Of a stretch of DNA of 64,000 nt, positions 16,810-26,104 are shown piece by piece; the stretch's first letter is position 1; each line of letters opens with the position of its first letter. Where the stretch lies: NCBI RefSeq assembly GCF_018141525.1, contig NZ_CP064655.1:3008501-3072500 (forward strand), in the 5' to 3' direction. Source of the stretch: Miltoncostaea marina. GTDB lineage: Bacteria; Actinomycetota; Thermoleophilia; Miltoncostaeales; Miltoncostaeaceae. The position numbers were made by a program, and so were the translations under genes. The notes beneath the pieces are model-generated. The model worked only from the letters and a program-made list of their open reading frames with translations, did not search any database and was not told where the DNA came from.

Positions 16810-17796
16810 TCACGCGGTCGCCCCCAGCGTCGCGAGCGTCGGCGGCCGGTCGGCCGGCTCCTCCGCCAGGCCGGCGAGCTCGCCCGCCGGCCGCTCGCGG
16901 CCGGTGGCCGCGCAGGCCTCCCAGTACGCCGCCATGCGCCGCGCGAAGGCCGTCGGCGTCTCCGCGTAGAGGCGGGCCGCCAGGCGCAGCGCGCGGTCCT
17001 GCAGGTCGGCGCGCACCGGGTCGATGATCGCCAGGGCGTCCGCGGCCGCCCGCTCGCCCAGCCCGGCGGACCCGCCGGCGACGAGCTCGCGGATGACGGC
17101 GAGGTCGTGGTCGTCGCCGAGGGCGTCGGCCAGATCCTTCAGCCGCGCCTCGAGCGGCGCCAGCACGCTGGGGGCGACGGCGTGCAGCAGGCCCACCTGG
17201 TGCCAGCCGTACTTCGCCTGGCGTCGCAGCTCGTGCAGCACCTCGTCGCCCGCCGCGCCCGGCGCGGCGCGCAGGGCCCGGCGCGCGTCGCGGTACGTGC
17301 GCCGCATGCCGTCCACGAGCGCCTCCGGCCGGTCGTCGATGCGCCAGTCGCCGACGCCGGCGGCGACCTCCGCGAGCAGGCCGGCGGCCGCCGCGGTGCG
17401 CTCGCGGGCGTCCTCGCCCCCGGCCGCCGAGGCCCGCGCCGCCAGGGGGGCGCGCACCTGGGCGAGCCCGGGCGCCGGCGCGTCCTCGCCGTGGACGGCC
17501 GCCACCAGGTCGTCCCAGGTCGCGAGCGTCGCGTGGGCGTCGCGCAGCGGCGAGATCGCGCGGGCCGCGTCGCGCACGCCCCGGTCCGCCGCCCGCAGCG
17601 CGCGCTTCGGCCGCGGCCGGGCCAGGCGCAGCAGGCCGCGCACCTTCTTGCAGCGCTTGCGCGCGTCGTGGACGCTCGCCGACAGGCCGAGGTGGTCGGG
17701 CTCGCGCAGCGCGGCGACCGCGGCCTCGAGCTCCTCGCGGGCCAGCCGCCGCACCTCGTCCGGGATCGGCGCGCTCGGGTCGAGTCGGAAGGCCAT
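16810..17796 (-). CDS. CHAD-domain protein
   Basis: 328-residue helical protein with the CHAD pattern of conserved histidines and basic residues: SVHDARKRCKKVRGLLRLARP, SPLRDAHATLATWDDL, LHELRRQAKYGWHQVGLL and LGDDHDLAVIRELV. CHAD domains bind inorganic polyphosphate and occur with polyphosphate-related genes. No polyphosphate kinase or CYTH domain is adjacent. It is the first gene of the three-gene minus-strand operon. Confidence 0.87.
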   Translation of the reverse strand: MAFRLDPSAPIPDEVRRLAREELEAAVAALREPDHLGLSASVHDARKRCKKVRGLLRLARPRPKRALRAADRGVRDAARAISPLRDAHATLATWDDLVAAVHGEDAPAPGLAQVRAPLAARASAAGGEDARERTAAAAGLLAEVAAGVGDWRIDDRPEALVDGMRRTYRDARRALRAAPGAAGDEVLHELRRQAKYGWHQVGLLHAVAPSVLAPLEARLKDLADALGDDHDLAVIRELVAGGSAGLGERAAADALAIIDPVRADLQDRALRLAARLYAETPTAFARRMAAYWEACAATGRERPAGELAGLAEEPADRPPTLATLGATA

Positions 17797-17912
17797 CGAT
17801 CAGCACCTCGGGGAGCGGGGACGGGCCCTCTCGCTACCCGCGCCCCCGGCCGTCAAACGGCGGTTGCCCTAGCGTTGCGGGCCGCACCGGCCGATCGACC
17901 CCGAGGTGAGCA

Positions 17913-18347
17913 ATGCCCCCCGCACCGGTCCCCCCGCACGTCGCCGAGATCCTCGCGCGCCCCAACCCCGCCGTCATCGCGTCCGTCCGGCGCGACGGCA
18001 CGCCCCACAGCGCGGCCACCTGGTACGACTGGGAGGACGGGCGCGTGCTGCTCAACATGGACGCCTCGCGCCTGCGGCTGCGTTTCCTGCGCGCGAACCC
18101 GGCCGTCTCGCTGACCGTGCTCGACGGCGAGAGCTGGTACCGCCACGTGACCGTGATCGGCCGGGTGGCCGAGATGCACGACGACGAGGGGCTGCGCGAC
18201 ATCGATCGCCTCGCGGTGCGCTACACCGGCGCCCCCTACCCCGAGCGCGCGCTGGCGCGGGTCACCGCCTGGGTCGATGTGACCGCCTGGCACGGCTGGG
18301 ACGCCTCGGGGGCGATCGCCACGCACGCCGACATCCCGGCCTCCTGA
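17913..18347 (+). CDS. PPOX-class (F420-type) flavin oxidoreductase
   Basis: 144-residue split-barrel protein. The pattern VIASVRRDGTPHSAATWYDWEDGRVLLNMD followed by RLRFLRANPAVSLTVLD is typical of actinobacterial F420-dependent or flavin-binding PPOX-family proteins. The ATG at 17913 has a GAGGTGA ribosome site. A TAGCGT box lies about 40 nt upstream. The substrate is unknown. Confidence 0.82.
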   Translation: MPPAPVPPHVAEILARPNPAVIASVRRDGTPHSAATWYDWEDGRVLLNMDASRLRLRFLRANPAVSLTVLDGESWYRHVTVIGRVAEMHDDEGLRDIDRLAVRYTGAPYPERALARVTAWVDVTAWHGWDASGAIATHADIPAS

Positions 18348-18351
18348 CGCC

Positions 18352-18387
18352 GGCGGCCGCCGGGGCGCCCGTGCCCCGGCGGCCGCC
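18352..18387. terminator. Bidirectional terminator hairpin
   Basis: A perfect 15-bp stem (GGCGGCCGCCGGGGC at 18352-18366 with GCCCCGGCGGCCGCC at 18373-18387) with a 6-nt loop fills the gap between two convergent genes. Confidence 0.65.
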
Positions 18388-18393
18388 CGCGGG

Positions 18394-19773
18394 TCAGCCG
18401 AGCGGGTGGTTGGCGTGCATCAGCCGGCCGGGGTCGAAGCGCTCGCGCACGGCCAGCAGACGGGCGTGGGCGTCGGCGTCGAAGGCCGTCTCCGAGCCTT
18501 TGCGCCGCTCCGCGAAGTTGAGGTAGGCGCGGCCGTGGCCCCAGGGCGCCAGGGCGGCGATCAGCTTCTCGGCGCCGGCGGCCACCGCCGCGCCCATCTC
18601 GGCGTCCATCGGCAGGCCGATCGCGAAGAGCGCGAAGCCGGCGTCGATGCTCGACAGGGCGCCGCCGTCCGGGTGCGGCCGGCCCAGCGCGCCGCCGAGG
18701 TGGCGGAGCTCGACCGACAGCAGCGGCGAGCCGCTGCCCGGGCCCGCGTCGCGCAGCAGCGCGTCGATCGCCTCGGCCGGCAGGGCGTCGAGGAGCGCCC
18801 CGTCGCCCACGCCGGGGGTGGGGCCCTCGGGGTCCTGGTGCAGCCGCACGAGGCCGGTGGGCGGCATCGCCGCGACCGTGTCGATCTCCGGCCCGAGCGC
18901 CCGCAGCGGCGCGAGGAGCGCCTCGGCGTCCACCTCGGCGGCGATCGCGGCCACCTCGACGACCACCAGGTTGCGGCCGCGCAGCGGCTCCGGGATCTGC
19001 GGGATGGGCGGCAGCTGCAGCAGCCGGCCGCATGAGGTGACGGCGTCCGGGACGGTCTCGGCCCACGCCGCCCACGCGGTCAGCACGCGGTGCGACTCCT
19101 CCCACGGCCAGATGAGCCACCCGGCGACGACCTCGTCGAGCGGGAACAGCCGCATCTCGAGCGTGGTCACGATGCCGAAGTTGCCGCCGCCGCCGCGCAG
19201 GGCCCAGAAGAGGTCGGGCTCGTTGTCGGCGTCGGCGCGGACCAGGCGGCCGTCGGCGGTGACCAGCTCCACCGCCGTGAGGGCGTTGGCGGCGAGCCCG
19301 TGCCTGCGCGCCAGCCAGCCGATGCCGCCGCCCAGGCAGTAGCCGGCCACGCCGACGTCGGGCGAGGAGCCGTGCAGGGCCACGAGGCCGTGGGCGGCGG
19401 CGGGCTCCACGACCTGCTCCCACAGCGCGCCGGCGCCGACCCGGGCGATGCGCCGGCCGGCGTCGATGCGCACGTCGGCCAGGGCGGTCGTGCGCAGCAG
19501 GATCGAGCCCGCGAGGTCGCCGACCGGCGTCGCACCGTGGCCGGTGCCCTGGGGCGCCACCCGCAGCCCGGCCGCGGCGGCGAAGCGGACGATCTCGGCC
19601 ACGTCGTGCGCGCTCGTCGGCAGCGCGACCGCGGCCGGCCGCTGGTCGACGGCGACGTTCCACGCCATGCGGGCCGCGTCGTAGCCCTCGTCGGCGGGCG
19701 TGTAGAGCTGGCCGTCGATGGCCGAGCGCAGCGCGCCGAAGTCGGCGGCGGTGGGGTCGATCGTCGTGCTCAC
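18394..19773 (-). CDS. FAD-binding oxidase of the berberine-bridge type
   Basis: 459-residue flavoprotein with a PCMH-type FAD domain (about 30-210) and a C-terminal BBE segment (AYLNFAERRKG...FDPGRLMHANHP). The His in GTGHG and the Cys in VAGYCLGGGIGW are placed as in bicovalently flavinylated members (8-alpha-histidyl, 6-S-cysteinyl FAD). Such enzymes oxidise sugars, aldehydes or natural products with O2. No signal peptide is present. The GTG at 19773 (VSTTIDP) has a GGAGGACC site; the long open frame upstream is not coding. Confidence 0.86.
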   Translation of the reverse strand: MSTTIDPTAADFGALRSAIDGQLYTPADEGYDAARMAWNVAVDQRPAAVALPTSAHDVAEIVRFAAAAGLRVAPQGTGHGATPVGDLAGSILLRTTALADVRIDAGRRIARVGAGALWEQVVEPAAAHGLVALHGSSPDVGVAGYCLGGGIGWLARRHGLAANALTAVELVTADGRLVRADADNEPDLFWALRGGGGNFGIVTTLEMRLFPLDEVVAGWLIWPWEESHRVLTAWAAWAETVPDAVTSCGRLLQLPPIPQIPEPLRGRNLVVVEVAAIAAEVDAEALLAPLRALGPEIDTVAAMPPTGLVRLHQDPEGPTPGVGDGALLDALPAEAIDALLRDAGPGSGSPLLSVELRHLGGALGRPHPDGGALSSIDAGFALFAIGLPMDAEMGAAVAAGAEKLIAALAPWGHGRAYLNFAERRKGSETAFDADAHARLLAVRERFDPGRLMHANHPLG

Positions 19774-19895
19774 GGTGGTCCTCCGGGTGCGGTGTCGCTG
19801 TCGGGTCGGACACTCGCGCGACGGGGCGGGCGCGCGCGACGGGGGGATCCCCGGTCGCGTCCCTAGTCGTGACCGGGGCGCCCCCTGGGCGCCCC

Positions 19896-22631
19896 TCACG
19901 CGAAGGCGTCGACCCCGAGCGCCGCGAGGTCGGCGCGCGAGCCGATCCCCAGCTTCTGGAACACCTTGCCGAGGTGGTACTCCACCGTCTTGGGGCTCAG
20001 GAAGAGCTGCGAGGCGACCTCCTTGTTGGAGGACCCCTCGGCCACGGAGCGGGCGATGCGACGCTCCTGGGGGGTCAGCGCCGCGACGGCGCCGGGGTCC
20101 CGGCGGCGCAGCGACTCGCCGGTGGCCGCGAGCTCCTCGCGCGCCCGGTCGGCCCAGGCGGTCGCGCCGAGGCCCTCGAAGGCCTCGAGCGCGGGCCGCA
20201 GCGCGGCTCGCGCCTCTCCGCGGCGGCGGGCGCGGCGCAGCGCCTCGCCCAGGAACAGCTCCGAGCGCGCCCGCGACAGCGACCACCGCGCCGGATCGGG
20301 CTCGGCGACGGCGGCCTCGAGCAGCGCCAGGCCCTCCTCGCCGCCCGCCACGAGGCCGCGGCACCGCAGCAGCAGCGCGGCCGCCCCGGGCGCGCCGGTC
20401 AGCCCGGCCCAGCGGGCGAAGCGCTCGAGGGGGGCGGCCGCCGCCTCCGGCCGGCCCGCGCGCACGGCCGCCTCCACCAGCCGCGGCACGGCGGCGTGGT
20501 GGGCGAGCGGCGTCATGACGCGGCGCCCGCCCGCGGCCATCTGCGCCAGGCGCTCGAGCGCCTCCTCGTACCGCCGGCGCGCCAGCGCGAGCTCGGACAG
20601 CGCGAACGTCGTCGTCTCCCAGGTCGCCAGCAGCCCCCGGCGGGCCGCCTGCGCCAGCGCCCGCTCCGCGTGCTCGCGGCAGGCGTCCTCGTCGCCGCGC
20701 AGCGCCGCCACGCCGGCGAGCACGGCGCGCGCCTGGGCCGTGCTGTTCTCGATGCCGGCCTCCTCGGTGAGGCGCAGGGCCTCCTCGCCGTCGGCCCACG
20801 CCTCGTGCACGCGGCCGTGCCAGGCGAGCAGCGCGCCGCGCCGGGTGAGCGCCACCGCGACGGTGCCGAGCGCGCCCCGCGCGCGCGCCAGCTCGATCGC
20901 CCGCCGCTGCAGCACCAGGGTGCGGTCGAGGTCGCCGAGCCAGGCGTCGGCGTTGGAGCTCCACACGAGCTGGCGCGGGTCGTCCTCGCCCTCCGACGCC
21001 GCCGAGGCGGCGCGCAGCGGCTCGAGCGCCTCCGCGATGCGCCCCTCCGCGGCGCGGCGCACGCCGGCCAGCCAGGCGCGGCCGGCCACGGCCACCCCGG
21101 CCGGCAGCCCCGCGGCGCGCTCGTCCGCCCGAGCCAGCCCGGCCGCGTCGCCCGCCGCGGCGGCGGCCTCGCCGGCGCGCAGCAGCAGGTCCGCCCGCAC
21201 GGCGGGGTCGGGCGCGTGGGCCGCCGCCTCCAGCAGCAGGGCGTGCGCGTCGGCCGGCCGCCCGCGCACCATGGCGATCGCCGCCCGCACGGAGCGCACC
21301 CGGTTGCGCAGGGCGTCGTCGCCCGCCAGCGCCTCAGCCTCGTCGGCCAGCCCCTGGGCCAGCGGCGCGCGCCCGGCCTGCCACGCGGCCTCGGCGGCGG
21401 CCACCAGCCGCCGCGCCCGCGCGGCGTCGTCCGCCGAGAGCCGGGCGGCCCGCTCGAGCGCGGCCGCGGCGGCCGCGTGGCCGCTGCGCAGGCCGGCGCG
21501 CTCGGCGGTGCGCTCCAGCTCGGCGGCGATCGCCTCGTCGGGCGCGATCGCCGCCGCGGCGCGGTGCCACGCCCGCCGGTCGGCCTCGTCGTCGCCGGAC
21601 AGCACCTCCGCCAGCGCCAGGTGGGCCGCGCGGCGCGCCCCCAGCGCGAGCCCGCGGTGCAGGGCGGCGCGGGCGATGGGGTGCCGCAGCGTCACCCGGT
21701 CGCCCGCGATGCCGAGCAGCCCGGAGCGCTCGGCCGCCTCGATCGCCTCGGCGCCGGCGCCGAGGCGCGCGGCCGCCGCGGCCACGACGCCGAGCGCGCC
21801 GGTGTCGTCGGCCGCGGCGACGGCGAGCACGGCGCGGGCGCCCTCGTCGAGGCCGCGCGCCCGCTCGGCGAACGACTGCTCGAGCCGGCTGGTGAGCGGC
21901 AGGTGCTCGGGCAGCGGGCGGCGCCCGGCGAGCTGGTCGGGCTCGAGCAGCTGCGGCATCTCGACCAGCGCGAGCGGGTTGCCGCCGGTCACCGTGACGA
22001 GGCGCTCGGCCACGTGCGGCGCGACCGCCCCGCCGGCCGAGGCCTCGAGCAGGGCGCGCGCCGCGGCGCGCTCGAGGCCCGCGACGCGCCGGTCGGGGAT
22101 GCCGGGGCCGTCGAAGCGCCGCGCGTCGCCCTCGCGGGCCGCGAACAGCAGCGCGATCGGCTCGGCCACCAGGCGGCGCGCCACGAACCCGAGCGCCTCG
22201 GCGGACGGGCGGTCGAGCCACTGGGCGTCGTCGACCGACACGAGCAGCGGCCCCTCGTCGGCGAGGTCCGCCAGCAGCCCGAGCGCGCCCAGCGAGATGA
22301 GGAAGCGGTCGTCGACGCGCTCGGCGCTCAGGCCGAACGCGCCGCGCAGCGCGGCGGCCTGCGGCGCGGGCAGCGCCCCGAGGCGGTCGAGGCCGGGCGC
22401 GAGCACCTGGTGCAGGCTCGCGAACGGCAGCTCGGACTCGGTCTCGACGCCGGTCGCCCGCAGCACGCGCATGCCGGCCCCGGCCGCCTCCTCCTCGGCG
22501 GCCCGCAGCAGCGCGGTCTTGCCGACCCCGCCCTCGCCCCGGATCACCAGCCCGCCCCCGCGCGACTCGCGGGCCGACGCCAGCAGCTCGCGCATGGCGG
22601 CGAGGTCGGCGTCGCGGCCCAGGAGCGTCAC
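19896..22631 (-). CDS. Large LuxR-family regulator with AAA ATPase (LAL/MalT type)
   Basis: 911-residue regulator. An N-terminal P-loop (GEGGVGKTALLR, about residues 31-42) and Walker B region (PLLVSVDDAQWLDRPS) are followed by a long alpha-helical, TPR-like Ala-rich middle. The C-terminal LuxR HTH spans about 845-905 (LTPQERRIARSVAEGSSNKEVA, SPKTVEYHLGKVFQKL). The type is the large ATP-binding LuxR regulator activated by an inducer. The GTG at 22631 has a TACGAT box 6 nt upstream. The flavoprotein gene 122 bp downstream on the same strand could be a target. Confidence 0.9.
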   Translation of the reverse strand: MTLLGRDADLAAMRELLASARESRGGGLVIRGEGGVGKTALLRAAEEEAAGAGMRVLRATGVETESELPFASLHQVLAPGLDRLGALPAPQAAALRGAFGLSAERVDDRFLISLGALGLLADLADEGPLLVSVDDAQWLDRPSAEALGFVARRLVAEPIALLFAAREGDARRFDGPGIPDRRVAGLERAAARALLEASAGGAVAPHVAERLVTVTGGNPLALVEMPQLLEPDQLAGRRPLPEHLPLTSRLEQSFAERARGLDEGARAVLAVAAADDTGALGVVAAAAARLGAGAEAIEAAERSGLLGIAGDRVTLRHPIARAALHRGLALGARRAAHLALAEVLSGDDEADRRAWHRAAAAIAPDEAIAAELERTAERAGLRSGHAAAAAALERAARLSADDAARARRLVAAAEAAWQAGRAPLAQGLADEAEALAGDDALRNRVRSVRAAIAMVRGRPADAHALLLEAAAHAPDPAVRADLLLRAGEAAAAAGDAAGLARADERAAGLPAGVAVAGRAWLAGVRRAAEGRIAEALEPLRAASAASEGEDDPRQLVWSSNADAWLGDLDRTLVLQRRAIELARARGALGTVAVALTRRGALLAWHGRVHEAWADGEEALRLTEEAGIENSTAQARAVLAGVAALRGDEDACREHAERALAQAARRGLLATWETTTFALSELALARRRYEEALERLAQMAAGGRRVMTPLAHHAAVPRLVEAAVRAGRPEAAAAPLERFARWAGLTGAPGAAALLLRCRGLVAGGEEGLALLEAAVAEPDPARWSLSRARSELFLGEALRRARRRGEARAALRPALEAFEGLGATAWADRAREELAATGESLRRRDPGAVAALTPQERRIARSVAEGSSNKEVASQLFLSPKTVEYHLGKVFQKLGIGSRADLAALGVDAFA

Positions 22632-22637
22632 CGGGCG

Positions 22638-22643
22638 ATCGTA
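22638..22643 (-). promoter_or_regulatory. Predicted -10 box (TACGAT), leaderless
   Basis: On the minus strand TACGAT ends 6 nt before the LuxR GTG start. No ribosome site is present. Confidence 0.45.
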
Positions 22644-22683
22644 GTGCCGGCCGGCGCCGGCGACGCCCCGCGAGCGGCCAGGT

Positions 22684-23466
22684 TCAGCGCACCTCGTCGA
22701 GCAGATCGGCCACCGATTCCGCGATGCGGGACGGCTGGTAGGGGAAGCGCTCCACCTCCGCCCGCGACGTGGAGCCCGTCAGCACCAGGATCGTCTCGAG
22801 GCCCGCCTCGATGCCCGAGACGACGTCCGTGTCCATCCGGTCGCCGATCATGGCCGTGGTCTCGGAGTGCGCGTCGATGGCGTTGAGCGCCGAGCGCATC
22901 ATCAGCGGGTTCGGCTTGCCGACGAAGTACGGCCGCACCCCGGTCGCGCGGCTGACGAGCGCGGCCACCGCGCCCGTGGCGGGCAGCGGCCCCTCCTCGG
23001 CCGGGCCGGTGGCGTCGGGGTTCGTCGCGATGAAGCGGGCCCCCGCCGAGATGAGCCGGATCGCCTGGGTGATGCGCTCGAAGCTGTAGGTGCGCGTCTC
23101 GCCGAGCACCACGTAGTCCGGCGCCCGCTCGGTGAGGGTGTAGCCCACGTCGTGGAGCGCTGTGGTCAGGCCCGCCTCGCCCACCACGAACGCGGAGCCG
23201 CCCGGGCGCTGGTCGTCGAGGAAGCGCGCCGTGGCCAGCGCCGAGGTCCAGATGGCGCGCTCCGGCACGTCGAGGCCGCTCAGGCGCAAGCGGGCCGCCA
23301 GGTCGCGCGGCGTGTAGACGGAGTTGTTGGTCAGCACGAGGAACGGCGCGCCGCGCTCGCGCAGGCGCGCCACGAACGCGTCGGCCCCGGGGATCGGCCG
23401 CTCCTCGCGCACGAGCACGCCGTCCATGTCCATCAGCCAGGAGCGGATCTCGGCGCGCTCGCCCAC
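22684..23466 (-). CDS. HAD-IIA (NagD-like) phosphatase
   Basis: 260-residue HAD hydrolase with [13 protein letters not shown] (nucleophile Asp in DMDG), [14 protein letters not shown] and [18 protein letters not shown], the four motifs of subfamily IIA with the C2-type cap. Members dephosphorylate sugar or nucleotide phosphates; the substrate is unknown. It starts with a GTG at 23466 with a leaderless-type promoter. Confidence 0.9.
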   Translation of the reverse strand: MGERAEIRSWLMDMDGVLVREERPIPGADAFVARLRERGAPFLVLTNNSVYTPRDLAARLRLSGLDVPERAIWTSALATARFLDDQRPGGSAFVVGEAGLTTALHDVGYTLTERAPDYVVLGETRTYSFERITQAIRLISAGARFIATNPDATGPAEEGPLPATGAVAALVSRATGVRPYFVGKPNPLMMRSALNAIDAHSETTAMIGDRMDTDVVSGIEAGLETILVLTGSTSRAEVERFPYQPSRIAESVADLLDEVR

Positions 23467-23472
23467 GGCCAG

Positions 23473-23478
23473 ACCCTA
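23473..23478 (-). promoter_or_regulatory. Predicted -10 box (TAGGGT), leaderless
   Basis: Minus-strand TAGGGT ends 6 nt before the HAD gene GTG start at 23466. Confidence 0.5.
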
Positions 23479-24171
23479 GCCGCGCGGGCCCGTCGTGTGA
23501 TCCCCTCGGCACGCCCCACCGATCCGCGCTGGGCGTCGCCCCCTCCGCCAGCCCCGCCGATGCCGCCCACGTCCCTCCTGCCGCCCGCCCTCACCGCGCT
23601 CGTCGCGCTGCGCGTGCTGGACGAGACCCTGCCGCCGCGAGGCGGGCGCGTCGGCGGGCGACCTCCACGCGGGCGCGCTCGTCCCGCTCGCGGCCCTCGC
23701 GCCGGGGGCGCCCTGGCGTGGCGGGCGCGCGGGCCCGGCGCCGACCTGATGCCGCTCGTCCGGTCCGCCGGCGTCCCCGGCCGGCTCCCAGGCGGCCGAG
23801 ATGACCGCGACCGGGGAGCCGGGCGCGGACAAGCCCCACCGCGCTCCTCGCCTTCGCGGCCGACCCGTCGCCGTCGGGCTGTCGGTCGGACGCGCTCGCC
23901 TCCGCCGTCGCCGACGGTGCCGGCCGGCGCTCGGGGCGCGCGCTCGCCGCGGCGGAGCGGGGACCGACTGGGCCCTGCTCCCGCAGGCGGCGGTCCTCCG
24001 GCGGAGCAGGAGCGGCGGCTCACCCCGCGCTACGACCGGGCCGCCGGGCGCTGGGCGACGCCCTGGGAGGTGCCCTGCGCCGGCCACATCGAGGGCCTCG
24101 ACGCGCGGCCGGCCGGGTACGGGCGCCGGGTGGTCGGCGTCCTCGACGGCGCCCTGCGGCGCCGTGCCTGA
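23479..24171 (+). pseudogene. About 690 bp without an intact gene; probable decayed CDS
   Basis: No frame is open with sensible protein content throughout. The 3' end (about 24019-24171) reads like real protein (RYDRAAGRWATPWEVPCAGH, then GLDARPAGYGRR...) with G/C at almost all third positions and ends in TGA. An upstream piece in another frame (about 23850-23950, AFAADPSPSGCRSDALASAV) also looks coding. I infer one plus-strand gene broken by frameshifts; the family is not recognised. Confidence 0.35.
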
Positions 24172-24417
24172 CTACCGCGCCGCGGCGGTCTCCGGCTCGG
24201 TCGCCCACTTCATCCGCAGCACGAACTCGGCGTGGTGGCGGTTGCGCTTCATGTCGACGACCACGTTGACCGGGTCGACGACGGCCGTCGGCTCCTGGGC
24301 CTCGTCGTAGCCGAGCTGCACCGAGCCCGCGGCGAGCTCGTCGGCGAGGGCGTGGAGCTGGCGCGCCACCAGCGCGCGGGTGGCCGTCTCGGTGGCGTCG
24401 TACACGTGCTTGACCAT
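24172..24417 (-). CDS. Small amphi-Trp-like protein
   Basis: 81-residue protein: an N-terminal helix (ATRALVARQLHALADELAAG) followed by beta strands (VQLGYDEAQEPTAVV, VVDMKRNRHHAEFVLRMKWAT) ending in the Trp-containing strand typical of amphi-Trp domain proteins. Function of that family is unknown. The ATG at 24417 sits behind GGAGGACCCCGCG. The resemblance is by eye only. Confidence 0.6.
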   Translation of the reverse strand: MVKHVYDATETATRALVARQLHALADELAAGSVQLGYDEAQEPTAVVDPVNVVVDMKRNRHHAEFVLRMKWATEPETAAAR

Positions 24418-24590
24418 CGCGGGGTCCTCCGGTCGGCAGGGGTCCCCCTCCCTCTCGGCCGCCGCGCCGGAGGTGATGAGCGCTCCGGCACCCGAGTGGA
24501 CGAACCTCCAGGAGACTCCCCGTTCGGGGAGGGGCGCGCGGTCCCCAGGGGACGGAGGATCGCCGGAGTCGAGAACGGGCAGGGGGAGAG

Positions 24591-26003
24591 ATGGCGACGG
24601 GGTGCTTCTGGCGAGGCGTCGTGATGGCGGGCGTTCTGCTGGCGATCGTCGCTGCGACCGCCGTGGGCGCGCCTCGTGGCGGGCATATGATCGACCCGCC
24701 CGACGGCTCCGGCGCCGGCAACCCCGACGCACGCAGCGTGGCGGTCTCGTACGACCCCGACTCGGCGTCGCTGTCGATCTCGCTCGGCTTCTACGAGCCG
24801 TTCCCGATCGTCCTCGCGCCGGGCGCGAGCCAGGAGATCTTCCTCGACCTGTCCGTCGGCGGGACCGGCTCCGACGGACGCTCCTGCGTCGCGCCGGACG
24901 CGGCGGGGGCCGGCGGGCGCGCCGGCGATCTGCGCATCGACCTGTGGGCCGCCTCCAGCGGGGGCATGCACTACAGCGCGGGCGTCCGGGTCAGCGGCTC
25001 CGAGAGGACCATCGCGAGCCATGGCCAGGGCGCCATCAGCGGCGACAGGCGCACGATCACCTGGTTCATCCCGGCCGATGACGCGCTGCTCGGCAGGGAC
25101 TACCGCTGCGTCACCAGCATCACCTTCGGGTCATTCCTCGAGTGGTTTCCGGCCAACGAGATCGCCCCCTTCTGGTTCGACGGCTACGCGCCGCCCTCGG
25201 TGGCCGACCGGGCGGCTCCCACCGTGAGCTGGCAGTCACCGGTTGACGGCCAGGTGATCTCGGGCGTCTGGCAGGAGGCAGGCGTCGCCGGCCGCCACGC
25301 CTGCCGGGTGGGCGCGAGCGATGACGTCGGGGTGACCCGGGTCGAGTTCCTGCTCGACGGCGAGTTCCTCAACGAGGAGCGCTACGCGCCCTGGGCCTGC
25401 GTGGTCGACACCCGCACGCTGTCCAACGGGCCGCACACGCTGCGGGCGATCGCCCACGACGCGGCGGGCCGCTCGGGCTCCAGCCAGATCACGGTGGTGG
25501 TCGACAACGACCCCGCTGCGCCGCCGCTTCCCGACCCGCCCGCGCCGCCGCGGCCGCCGGCCCCCGGGCCGCTGGCGCATATCGGCCCGCCGGCCCCGCC
25601 GGCGCCGGGCGCGCAGCCCTCCGTCCCCGCGACGCCGGTCGGCGTGGCCGGCCTCGACCGGCGTCCGCCGCGGGCGAGCCTGTGGCGCCCCTCGCGCTCG
25701 CTGCGCGCGCTGGTCGGCGGCGGGATGGTGGTGCCGTTCGCCTGCGACGAGGCCTGCACCGGCCGGGCGCGCCTGCTGATCGCGCCCTCGCTGGCTCGCA
25801 GGCTGGGATTGTCGCGGCTGATCGGCTCCTCCAAGCCCTCCCAGGGCGCCGCAGGTGGGCGGGCGCTGGCCTGGGTGCGCCTGTCGCCGGCCGCCCGGCG
25901 GACGCTCCGCGGTCGTCGGGCGCTGCGCGCCACACTCGCCGTCACGGTCGCCGACCCCGCCGGCAACCGCCGCGTGCTGCGCCGGGCGCTGGTGCTGCGC
26001 TGA
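24591..26003 (+). CDS. Exported protein with Ig-like domain, paralogue A
   Basis: 470-residue protein with a signal peptide (hydrophobic VVMAGVLLAIVAATAVGA). Domain 1 (about 45-195) is shared with the next gene (AVSYDPDSASLSISLGF, ISGDRRTITW, GRDYRCVTSI). A bacterial Ig-like domain follows (about 205-305, VEFLLDGEF, TLRAIAHDAAGRSG), then a Pro-rich linker (about 310-355). The Arg-rich C-terminal beta-domain (about 360-470, VADPAGNRRVLRRALVLR) is seen in many Solirubrobacterales secreted proteins. It has a strong GGGGGAGAG ribosome site. Its function, probably cell-surface or secreted, is unknown. Confidence 0.8.
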   Translation: MATGCFWRGVVMAGVLLAIVAATAVGAPRGGHMIDPPDGSGAGNPDARSVAVSYDPDSASLSISLGFYEPFPIVLAPGASQEIFLDLSVGGTGSDGRSCVAPDAAGAGGRAGDLRIDLWAASSGGMHYSAGVRVSGSERTIASHGQGAISGDRRTITWFIPADDALLGRDYRCVTSITFGSFLEWFPANEIAPFWFDGYAPPSVADRAAPTVSWQSPVDGQVISGVWQEAGVAGRHACRVGASDDVGVTRVEFLLDGEFLNEERYAPWACVVDTRTLSNGPHTLRAIAHDAAGRSGSSQITVVVDNDPAAPPLPDPPAPPRPPAPGPLAHIGPPAPPAPGAQPSVPATPVGVAGLDRRPPRASLWRPSRSLRALVGGGMVVPFACDEACTGRARLLIAPSLARRLGLSRLIGSSKPSQGAAGGRALAWVRLSPAARRTLRGRRALRATLAVTVADPAGNRRVLRRALVLR

Positions 26004-26104
26004 GGCGGGACGGCGCGCGGCCGGCTGCGGAACCCGCGCCGACGCCCGATTCCGCTCCCCCCTCCGGGGGATAGCGGAATCGCGAGAGGGGGTAACGTGA
26101 CGGC

